Made by a program: the position numbers and the translations under genes. The notes beneath the pieces are model-generated. The model was not told where the DNA came from and did not search any database. It saw only the letters and a list, made by a program, of their open reading frames with translations. DNA of 7,740 bases from Alphaproteobacteria bacterium (GTDB lineage: Bacteria; Pseudomonadota; Alphaproteobacteria; RF32; CAG-239), in NCBI GenBank assembly GCA_017477035.1, contig JAFUXW010000248.1:1-7740 (forward strand). The letters are read 5' to 3'. Positions 1-4,914 of the stretch are shown here, one piece after another. Each line of letters begins with the position of its first letter. The stretch's first letter is position 1.

Positions 1-2
1 CA

Positions 3-827
3 TTAAAATATAACCATTTAGAACGCAGAAATCATACATTTTACTTTAGGTATCGTGTGCCCTCATGGGTGAGACACATTTTTGAAAAATAATGTATTAG
101 GTATTCTTTAAACACTAATGATTATAATATCGCTATACACTTGGTAAAACGGGAAAGTTTCAAGTATGATACGCTTCTCAATGACATAAGGTGGCTGGTG
201 ATGGAAATTAGAAACGGAAAACTGCATCTTTCGCAAGACGATATTGAAAATATCATTGCTCAACGAATCAAGGAAATCCAAGATAAACTGGACGAATCGT
301 ATTATAAAATCAAAAATGGTGAAATTGCCCCTCATAACCTCCCGATTACCATGCTTGAAGAAAAAGATTATAAGAGCACACCGTTTGACGGTTCATACGA
401 AGAATTTAAGGATGAACAAGTTATCAGTTTCGTAAAGAAATATGTGATGGCAATGAAAAATAACAAACGTATTCCGCCATCGGTATTTGATTTCTTAAAG
501 CGCACAGTCAAGAAAAATGCCATTGAACCGGATGAAGCCGCCCGTCCCGATTGGCTGGATAAACTGGAAAACGGTATGCAAATGGCAGATGATTATGCCC
601 ATAACAGAGCCGAAGCCATCGTTACCGATAACCGCAACTTCTATATTCCTGCCGTGATTGAGCGCTGTTTGAGTTATATTGAAGAAGAACGTGCCGCTAA
701 TACGGTTCGTGCACAACAGGTCAAAACCAACTGGCAAACCCTATTTAAGAAGTTTAAGGAAACTCTTTATTTTTATGCAAATACTCATTATGCAAACACA
801 TTGCATCAAATTTACGCAATGCCTTAA
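3..827 (+). pseudogene. Tyrosine-recombinase integrase, 5' remnant with in-frame stop
   Basis: This is the N-terminal half of a site-specific integrase, now dead. The frame is open from the left window edge, so the true start may lie outside. Early residues FYFRYRVPSWVRHIFEK and then IRYSLNT match the DUF6538-type N-terminus of phage and island integrases (Y-x-R-R-x-P ... R-x-S-L-x-T). The two parts are split by a TAA at 90-92 (between FEK and CIRYSLNT), probably a point mutation. The frame then stays open through a helical linker into what looks like the start of the core-binding domain (about codons 195-253, ending KKFKE). The catalytic domain with its R-H-R-Y residues is absent. From about 762 the frame runs antisense through repeat copy A and ends at 827, so the last 20 or so residues are not integrase. 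A TTG at 141 would be the only restart and has no clear ribosome binding site. The family call is good and non-functionality is very likely. Confidence 0.75.
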
Positions 828-852
828 AAGTTATAACCGCTTTGTAATCCAT
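754..852 (-). pseudogene. Truncated copy of unknown gene (first 30 codons only)
   Basis: Reading leftwards from an ATG at 852 gives MDYKAVITFKALRKFDAMCL..., 30 codons that closely match the start of the broken gene at 2636-3097. After codon 30 (base 763) the similarity stops abruptly and antisense integrase sequence follows, giving two foreign codons and a TAA at 754-756. A good ribosome binding site (AAAGGAGC) precedes the ATG. The promoter region is shared with the other copy, so this stub may still be transcribed and translated as a peptide of about 32 residues. The function of the full-length family is not recognised. The homology between copies is directly visible. Confidence 0.7.
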
Positions 853-985
853 TTCTGCTCCTTTGTTAAAATAATAAATATATTATTAAGTTAGGGAGCA
901 AAAATATAACCCGCAAGTATTATCCAAAATTTTATAGTTTTGAAAATGGCTAAAATGCCCCAAACAAAAAAATGTTAAATTTTGT
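763..985. repeat. 223-bp direct repeat, copy A
   Basis: This aligns without gaps to 3008-3230 at a constant offset of 2245 bases, by eye at roughly 85-90% identity. It contains, on the minus strand, an upstream region with the motif TTCAAAACTATAAAATTTT, an AT-rich leader, a ribosome binding site and the first 30 codons of a gene. The upstream part is better conserved than the coding part. The left edge is sharp at the junction with the integrase remnant. The right edge fades just inside a stem-loop. The two copies flank the DUF2778/lipoprotein pair. Confidence 0.9.
926..944 (-). promoter_or_regulatory. 19-bp shared upstream motif, copy 1
   Basis: On the minus strand this reads TTCAAAACTATAAAATTTT. 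The same 19 bases occur at 3171-3189 and at 4441-4459, each time about 60-90 bases upstream of a minus-strand start codon. Copies 1 and 2 are explained by the long direct repeat. The third lies in front of the unrelated C39 peptidase gene. It contains TATAAA, which could be a -10 element, but I see no convincing -35 at the right distance. A regulatory role is inferred from recurrence and position. Confidence 0.4.
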
Positions 986-1019
986 GCGGATTTGTAGGAA
1001 AGTTCAACATTTTTAGGAA
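966..1019 (-). terminator. Possible terminator of the lipoprotein gene
   Basis: Arms AAAAATGTT (968-976) and AACATTTTT (1006-1014) pair around a 29-base loop. On the minus strand the second arm runs into seven T residues. It starts a few bases after the TAG of the lipoprotein gene. The long loop and AT-only stem make it weak alone. A stem at the equivalent place beside repeat copy B (3214-3258) supports it. Confidence 0.4.
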
Positions 1020-1020
1020 A

Positions 1021-1689
1021 CTACTTCTTAAATTGATATTGTGGCAATGTTTTTAATTTTGGATATATTTGAGCCGCCATATTATTAATTGTATTTGTGT
1101 ATTCTTGCATACATTCTTTAGTTTTATCTGGCCATGATTCATGCAATGTTTGCATTTCTTGGGGTGTCATTTTATTCTTTAAGCAACTTATTGTTTTTTC
1201 ATGCCAATACGCTACATCTGCACGAGACATTGCTGTTACAACTGCTACATCAGTTAAACCATCTGTTTTTGGTGCTCCAATAACAGAATAGTCTACTTGC
1301 GGATCAAAAATAAACCAATAAACCCAAGCATCTATCATATTATACCCGTGTCCATGGGATTGTCGTACACCATCATACAAAGGCCTCCAAATTCCTTCTT
1401 CGTCATTTTTATTATCGGGATTATCCATTTTAGCAATAACTTGTTTTTTTATTTTTAATAAGTCCATTTCGCCAAACATAACAGAGGCATTCATAATCCC
1501 ATCTGCATAATTTTTTTCATTATGATGCGGATCCAATCTTTTCCCATATTGATCTTTAATCAAAGCAAACCCGTTGGCGAATTGTGATTCTTTGTATAAA
1601 TCATAATCAGTGTCATCAAATCCTCCTATTTGATCGTTACAAGCCCAAAGTAAAAATAAAATAGGTAAAAGAATCTTACACTTTATCAT
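1021..1689 (-). CDS. Predicted lipoprotein, candidate immunity protein
   Basis: A 222-residue protein starting MIKCKILLPILFLLWAC: a short basic start, a hydrophobic core and a lipobox-like LWAC, with Cys17 the predicted lipidated residue (Trp at -2 is unusual). It is therefore probably anchored in the periplasm or outer membrane. The start at 1689 is chosen because AAAGGG lies six bases upstream. An in-frame ATG at 1695 abuts the same site, and longer starts would bury the signal peptide. The mature part is soluble-looking, with an aromatic stretch AWVYWFIFDP (121-130) and two further cysteines (169, 193) that could form a disulphide. I do not recognise the family. It lies directly downstream of the DUF2778 gene, on the same strand and inside the same repeat pair. 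Immunity to that enzyme is therefore a reasonable inference, since Tldi1-type immunity proteins act in the periplasm. A strong terminator between the two argues for separate expression. Its TAG stop is followed by a weak stem-loop. Confidence 0.8.
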   Translation of the reverse strand: MIKCKILLPILFLLWACNDQIGGFDDTDYDLYKESQFANGFALIKDQYGKRLDPHHNEKNYADGIMNASVMFGEMDLLKIKKQVIAKMDNPDNKNDEEGIWRPLYDGVRQSHGHGYNMIDAWVYWFIFDPQVDYSVIGAPKTDGLTDVAVVTAMSRADVAYWHEKTISCLKNKMTPQEMQTLHESWPDKTKECMQEYTNTINNMAAQIYPKLKTLPQYQFKK

Positions 1690-1760
1690 ATTCATCCCTT
1701 TTATATAGAAAATTATGAGAATATTTGAATTCGCACCGACTATGCTAATAACATTTGTGA

Positions 1761-1792
1761 AAAAAGGCAAGGAAAAATTCCTTGCCTTATAT
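1761..1792 (-). terminator. Strong intrinsic terminator after DUF2778 gene
   Basis: AAGGCAAGGAA (1764-1774) and TTCCTTGCCTT (1778-1788) form a perfect 11-bp stem with a three-base loop. On the minus strand the stem runs into a T tract (TTTTTT counting the last two stem bases). It begins about eight bases after the TGA of the DUF2778 gene, the standard position of a Rho-independent terminator. The downstream lipoprotein gene must then use read-through or its own promoter. A weak candidate is TTGCCT, 17 bases, TAGCAT, with the -35 inside the stem. Confidence 0.88.
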
Positions 1793-1795
1793 TTT

Positions 1796-2539
1796 TCACC
1801 ATTTCTTTGGGTATTTAACATATACCGGAACGGAATCTTGACATTCATCAAGATAATTATTCAATTTTCCGGTTTGCCATGGTATATCTATGCATCCCCT
1901 TGAACCTTTAGCTAATCCGCCATGTGTGGTAAATCCAGAACGCCCATAGGTATTTGTGTTAGCATCAGGCTGTAACCAAACACGACTGATACCCCAAGAT
2001 ATTGGATTTCCACTCCAACCACTTTTTTGTTGCATGTCAAGCCCTAACTTTTCACCTAGTTTCAATGCTATATTTTGAGGTGTTAAACTTTGCCTTTGGT
2101 CTTGGTTGGCATAATATGTACCTTCCGGAATAGGACCTTTATTTTCCACATTTTGGTATTGAGAACTTTGAAAATCATCGTGTCCCGACTGAGCATCTAA
2201 ACTTCCAACCTGACCGATGTTGTTATAAAGATTCAAATTCTGACCATTAAATGTCATATAGCAATTCGGGTCATTATTATTCTGTGTTTGCACCGGTGGC
2301 GGCGGAGTATTACCATAAAGCTGTTTATAGTTATACTCATCATTTTTATACAGATAGTTCTGTATTTCGTTGGCATACGGATTGGGCGAATTCTCACTCG
2401 GCACATCAATTTGTTTCATATCAGAAAACGTGCTTGCACCACGCGGGTCCAAATAATACCATTCACTTTGTCCGGGTTTAGGGGCAGTACGGCGCACCGG
2501 ACGTTTGCCATACATTAGTTCTCTTGTAAATTCTGTCAT
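1796..2539 (-). CDS. DUF2778/Tlde1-domain L,D-transpeptidase-like protein, putative effector
   Basis: A 247-residue protein. The C-terminal part from about residue 93 (CYMTFNGQNLNLY...) is a DUF2778/Tlde1 domain. It has the family's glycan-strand entry motif KGPIPEGTYY (134-143) and the active-site block GFTTHGGLAKGSRGCIDI, with His206 and Cys216 as the catalytic pair expected for an L,D-transpeptidase fold. In known Tlde1 proteins this fold cuts or exchanges peptidoglycan tetrapeptides in the periplasm of a rival cell after type VI delivery. There is no Sec signal peptide, which fits delivery by a secretion machine. Residues 1-75 are an Arg/Pro-rich segment (GKRPVRRTAPKPG) I cannot assign, followed by a linker with four prolines (79-82). 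The start has AAAGGA upstream and a plausible promoter at 2580-2608. A strong terminator follows. No type VI structural genes are in the window, so the delivery route is inferred. Confidence 0.88.
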   Translation of the reverse strand: MTEFTRELMYGKRPVRRTAPKPGQSEWYYLDPRGASTFSDMKQIDVPSENSPNPYANEIQNYLYKNDEYNYKQLYGNTPPPPVQTQNNNDPNCYMTFNGQNLNLYNNIGQVGSLDAQSGHDDFQSSQYQNVENKGPIPEGTYYANQDQRQSLTPQNIALKLGEKLGLDMQQKSGWSGNPISWGISRVWLQPDANTNTYGRSGFTTHGGLAKGSRGCIDIPWQTGKLNNYLDECQDSVPVYVKYPKKW

Positions 2540-2579
2540 TGTATTTTCCTTTCAGCTAAAATTAGAAATTTACGTTCCT

Positions 2580-2608
2580 ACTTTAGCGATAAGAAAAAAC
2601 TTTGACAA
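2580..2608 (-). promoter_or_regulatory. Putative sigma70 promoter of DUF2778 gene
   Basis: On the minus strand TTGTCA (2603-2608, five of six to consensus), a 17-base spacer and TAAAGT (2580-2585, four of six) lie about 40 bases upstream of the ATG at 2539. They also follow the stop of the broken gene at 2636. This gives the DUF2778 gene its own transcription start with a leader of roughly 35 bases. Confidence 0.5.
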
Positions 2609-2635
2609 TCCGGCATAGTTAGCAACATATCAACT

Positions 2636-3097
2636 TTAGCATTCAAAAGCTTTTTTAAATTCACGATTGTTTGTTTGTGCTAATTGTATTAACTTGTTTT
2701 TCAGATTACTTTGGCGGTATGGTATTTCTATATTTTCTGCTTTATTTTCTAAAAACCATTCCACAAATCTATTGGCTGAAAGTCTTTGGCCTGCCTTTTG
2801 ATATTCGTTAAATCGCCTTTGTTGCAAATTCTTAAAATATTCGCGAAAAGGTGCATATTTATTATCTCTGGCCTTACCGCGTTTTTTTGCTTGGGCTTTT
2901 CTATCTTCTTGTACAACAGCTTCTATCGTTGTGGCATGTAACGCGCCCCATTCTTCTCTGGCCTCGGTTAGCATATCCGCCGCCCAAGATAAAATCTGTT
3001 GTTACATCTCTTTGTTTAGGTGTAAATACTCATTATGCAAACACATTACATCAAATTTGCGTAGTGCCTTGAAAGGTATTATCTCTTTGTAATCCAT
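2636..3097 (-). pseudogene. Unknown conserved gene broken by nonsense codon 32
   Basis: The gene starts at ATG 3097 behind AAAGGGGC and reads MDYKEIIPFKALRKF... for 31 codons to a TAA at 3002-3004. The same frame continues QQILSWAADMLTEAREEW... for 121 more codons to the TAA at 2636. A single C-to-T change, CAA to TAA, explains the stop, and the residues would then read EM-QQQ-ILSWA. The intact product would be 153 residues, highly charged and mostly helical. It has a basic middle (KAQAKKRGKARDNKY) and a C-terminal LSANRFVEWFLENK stretch, and it looks like a nucleic-acid-binding or element-maintenance protein. I do not recognise the family. Its first 30 codons and upstream region are duplicated at 763-985. 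A restart at the ATG at 2974 would give 112 residues, but no good ribosome binding site is seen there. Confidence 0.7.
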
Positions 3098-3230
3098 TTT
3101 TGCCCCTTTGTTAAAATAATAAATATATTATTAAGTTAGAGAGCAAAAATATAACCCGCAAGTATTATCCAAAATTTTATAGTTTTGAAAATGGCAAAAA
3201 TACTACAAACAAAAAAATGTTAAACTTTGT
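3008..3230. repeat. 223-bp direct repeat, copy B
   Basis: This is the partner of 763-985, aligned without gaps. It covers codons 1-30 and the upstream region of the broken gene at 2636-3097. Because that gene continues past the repeat edge here but not in copy A, copy B looks like the more complete version and copy A the truncated one. Recombination between the copies would delete the 2.2 kb holding both cargo genes and most of the broken gene. Confidence 0.9.
3171..3189 (-). promoter_or_regulatory. 19-bp shared upstream motif, copy 2
   Basis: A second exact copy of TTCAAAACTATAAAATTTT (minus strand), about 75 bases upstream of the ATG at 3097 and inside direct repeat copy B. See the third, independent copy at 4441-4459. 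Confidence 0.4.
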
Positions 3231-3258
3231 TGTAATTGGCGACATTGTTTAACATTTT
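3211..3258 (-). terminator. Putative terminator of the C39 peptidase gene
   Basis: AAAATGTTAAAC (3214-3225) and GTTTAACATTTT (3247-3258) are perfect 12-bp inverted arms around a 21-base loop. On the minus strand the stem runs into seven T residues. It lies just over 20 bases after the stop of the peptidase gene. One arm is in repeat copy B and the other outside it. The stem is AT-rich and the loop long, so efficiency is uncertain. Confidence 0.5.
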
Positions 3259-3280
3259 AAGAATTTTTATAAAGTTTGCC

Positions 3281-4378
3281 CTATTCTGTTATTTTCTCTT
3301 TCGGATATGTCAACACAAAGGGTTGTTTTCTTTCATCTTCCGGCAGTATCTGATGGTCAAACCAAGACCAGAAAAAGTTTTCAGCGTTTTCAATGCTATA
3401 TCCGTCTTGATTATGGTCAGCCGTGTCATACGTATCGGCAAAAATCAGCACATCATCAGAGGTTGTTTTTGTTCCCATGGTATCATAGCCGATAATAACT
3501 CGCCAATGTCCGCCCTTAAATACATTTTCCACCATAATCGGGTGCCCTGATTTTAATTGCTCTTGCACAAAAGCCGCAAACGGCTCATAATCCTCAAGCG
3601 GTTGCCATTCATCAAGATTTTTCTTAACATTCCACCCTAAATTACGGAAATAATTTGCAATGCCTTTAACACTCGTTCCGGTTTCAAAACTCGCACCCAT
3701 TTTTTCTATCAATTCTTCTTCGGTAGCACCTTTTTTCCCATAATACTCTAAAACAGTTAAAGCCGCCGCCGGACCGCATGAATATTCCGTTGTTTGCTGA
3801 AAAGTCGGATAATGGCTCAAAATTGTTAAGTTTTCATTTGACTTCATCTCAAAAACATCCGGCATAGCAAAGTATGGCGATTCACTAAATCTCGGGGCTT
3901 CGGCTTCTTCCAGCAATTTATAAAAATGCTCTATATCCTGCAAGTTCAGGCCTTCAGCGCACATTATGCTGTAATAGCCGCTTTCGGCCGCAAAATTCAC
4001 AACTTTGTAATTGTCTTCATCGCCCCTGACACTGAATTTTACACCGTTTTCAAGCGTAACTGTTTTATTGACCGGATAATGATTATAGTCGCCGGAAATG
4101 TCGATAATTCCGTTTTCATCCGCCTCGCCTTCCGCTATTGTGGACTTGCGCACAATCACGTTGCGTTTTTCATCCAGCGGAAAGCGGAACTCAAACATTC
4201 CTTTCATTGCCCGAACCGTATAATTTTCCACATTTAGCGGAAAGTTAAAGCCGGCTTTTAGAGCGCCGCAACTGATATCATCTCCGCATTCTATCCACTG
4301 ATTTGGCATACTTTTCGCCGAAATTGCACTCAATCCGACTATGCCTAAAAACACTATAAAAACTGCTTTTTTCATCAT
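3281..4378 (-). CDS. Secreted C39-like papain-fold cysteine peptidase
   Basis: A 365-residue protein (start at 4378; the ATG at 4375 is equally possible). It begins MMKKAVFIVFLGIVGLSAISA, a Sec signal peptide with likely cleavage near SAISA-KS. Residues 25 to about 180 form a beta-rich N-terminal region of unknown family. The C-terminal part is a Peptidase_C39_2-like domain with QTTEYSCGPAAALTVL carrying the nucleophile Cys201, GGHWRVIIGYD carrying His291, and IFADTYD with Asp315 as the likely third residue. C39 enzymes usually trim double-glycine leaders as part of ABC transporters. This one has no transporter, so a stand-alone periplasmic or secreted protease is more likely and its substrate is unknown. 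GAGGT lies five bases before the first ATG, inside a hairpin. A longer reading back to 4441 would need a TTG start and would hide the signal peptide. Confidence 0.85.
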   Translation of the reverse strand: MMKKAVFIVFLGIVGLSAISAKSMPNQWIECGDDISCGALKAGFNFPLNVENYTVRAMKGMFEFRFPLDEKRNVIVRKSTIAEGEADENGIIDISGDYNHYPVNKTVTLENGVKFSVRGDEDNYKVVNFAAESGYYSIMCAEGLNLQDIEHFYKLLEEAEAPRFSESPYFAMPDVFEMKSNENLTILSHYPTFQQTTEYSCGPAAALTVLEYYGKKGATEEELIEKMGASFETGTSVKGIANYFRNLGWNVKKNLDEWQPLEDYEPFAAFVQEQLKSGHPIMVENVFKGGHWRVIIGYDTMGTKTTSDDVLIFADTYDTADHNQDGYSIENAENFFWSWFDHQILPEDERKQPFVLTYPKEKITE

Positions 4379-4380
4379 TT

Positions 4381-4399
4381 TTACCTCATTTTGAGGTAA
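4381..4399 (-). promoter_or_regulatory. Hairpin over the peptidase ribosome binding site
   Basis: On the minus strand TTACCTCA and TGAGGTAA form a perfect 8-bp stem with an AAA loop, and the ATG follows three bases later. The ribosome binding site GAGGT is in the right arm, so folding would hide it. Either this controls translation or, if transcription starts close by, the palindrome is a protein-binding operator. A possible promoter TTGATT (4423-4428), 16 bases, TCTAAT (4401-4406) would start RNA within the hairpin and favour the operator reading. Confidence 0.5.
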
Positions 4400-4440
4400 T
4401 ATTAGAGCAATTTTAGTTAAAAAATCAATACATTTGCCCA

Positions 4441-4459
4441 AAAATTTTATAGTTTTGAA
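4441..4459 (-). promoter_or_regulatory. 19-bp shared upstream motif, copy 3
   Basis: A third exact copy of TTCAAAACTATAAAATTTT on the minus strand, 63 bases upstream of the C39 peptidase start. The surrounding sequence is unlike repeats A and B, so this match is not explained by the long duplication. A promoter core or binding site is the simplest reading. Confidence 0.4.
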
Positions 4460-4606
4460 TTTTGCAAATTGCGAAAAATTGATTTTACTTCCTCTGTTGG
4501 AACATATTTTTTTTCATCATTCCATAAAAATCTGTGGTAAAAGATTTTGCCACAATAAACATCTTTGTTCTACAATTTTTACCGATATTGCATAAATTTG
4601 TTCCAT

Positions 4607-4737
4607 CAGATATGCTTGCTGGCAAGCATATCTGCCGACACCTTTGGTGTCGTGGTACCAAGTTTCAAACAAATATAACGTTACAAATGTATCAGCTTGC
4701 CCTTCGGGGCATTAAAAATTGTAAGCAATTTTTAATG
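4607..4737. repeat. Cluster of tandem perfect stem-loops, palindromic element
   Basis: In 131 bases there are four perfect hairpins: 13-bp arms CAGATATGCTTGC/GCAAGCATATCTG (4607-4634, two-base loop); 7-bp arms CGACACC/GGTGTCG (4636-4652, loop TTT); 5-bp TGCCC/GGGCA with a TTCG tetraloop (4698-4711); and 12-bp arms CATTAAAAATTG/CAATTTTTAATG (4710-4737, loop TAAG). The small palindromes TGGTACCA (4653-4660) and TAACGTTA lie between them. More than half of the bases pair. It could be a structured RNA, a palindromic mobile repeat of REP or MITE type, or a terminator cluster. No coding explanation fits. Confidence 0.65.
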
Positions 4738-4756
4738 ATGGATATAATTTTTATAA

Positions 4757-4891
4757 TGCCTATTATCTTATTACACGCTAACCACAATTAAACAAATTTC
4801 TAAAATACGTGCAAGCGAAGGCGTTGATTACAAATCCCGTAACGATGAAATAGTAAAACGGCAGACATTTAATGCCTGCCGTTTGCGATAA
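4757..4891 (+). other. Startless coding-like stretch, possible gene tail
   Basis: After a TAA at 4754 this frame is open to a TAA at about 4889. Its middle (4796-4860) reads ISKIRASEGVDYKSRND..., is richer in G+C than its surroundings and looks codon-like. There is no ATG, GTG or TTG start, and the last codons run through the ankyrin terminator stem. It may be the decayed 3' end of a lost gene, or chance. Confidence 0.2.
4855..4884 (-). terminator. Intrinsic terminator of the large ankyrin gene
   Basis: AAACGGCAG (4856-4864) and CTGCCGTTT (4876-4884) form a perfect 9-bp stem. It extends inward by four more pairs (one G-U) to a TAA loop. On the minus strand it is followed by TTTTACTATTT. It lies 31 bases after the TAG of the ankyrin gene. 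Confidence 0.7.
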
Positions 4892-4914
4892 TTAAGTCTA
4901 TAAAAATCTGAAAA

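Larger units (their letters stand above)
4441..4914. other. 474-bp intergenic region without a convincing gene
   Basis: This lies between the C39 peptidase promoter side and the ankyrin gene's stop. From right to left it holds the ankyrin terminator (4855-4884), a short coding-like but startless plus-strand stretch (4757-4891), a cluster of perfect palindromes (4607-4737), about 120 bases of plain AT-rich sequence (4480-4600), and the shared 19-bp motif at 4441. An 85-codon plus-strand frame at 4534-4791 has no ribosome binding site, runs through all the hairpins and is not believed. Confidence 0.6.

Noticed and set aside
1690..1851. Longer N-terminus for the lipoprotein, starting at 1851
   Set aside because: It would overlap the end of the DUF2778 gene, run through the strong terminator and bury the signal peptide and lipobox.
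90..3004. Stop-codon reassignment to explain the in-frame TAA codons
   Set aside because: TAA also ends apparently intact genes here (for example at 6913), and TAG and TGA are used too, so mutation is the simpler explanation.
2851..3072. Plus-strand frame ending in the same peptide as the integrase remnant
   Set aside because: It is the antisense of the broken gene at 2636-3097. The shared ending comes from the direct repeat and is not a protein domain.
4379..4441. Longer N-terminus for the C39 peptidase, starting at 4441
   Set aside because: It needs a TTG start inside the upstream region and places 21 residues before a clear signal peptide that has its own ribosome binding site.
4534..4791. 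An 85-codon plus-strand frame in the intergenic region
   Set aside because: It runs straight through four perfect hairpins, has no ribosome binding site, and its translation looks like no protein.
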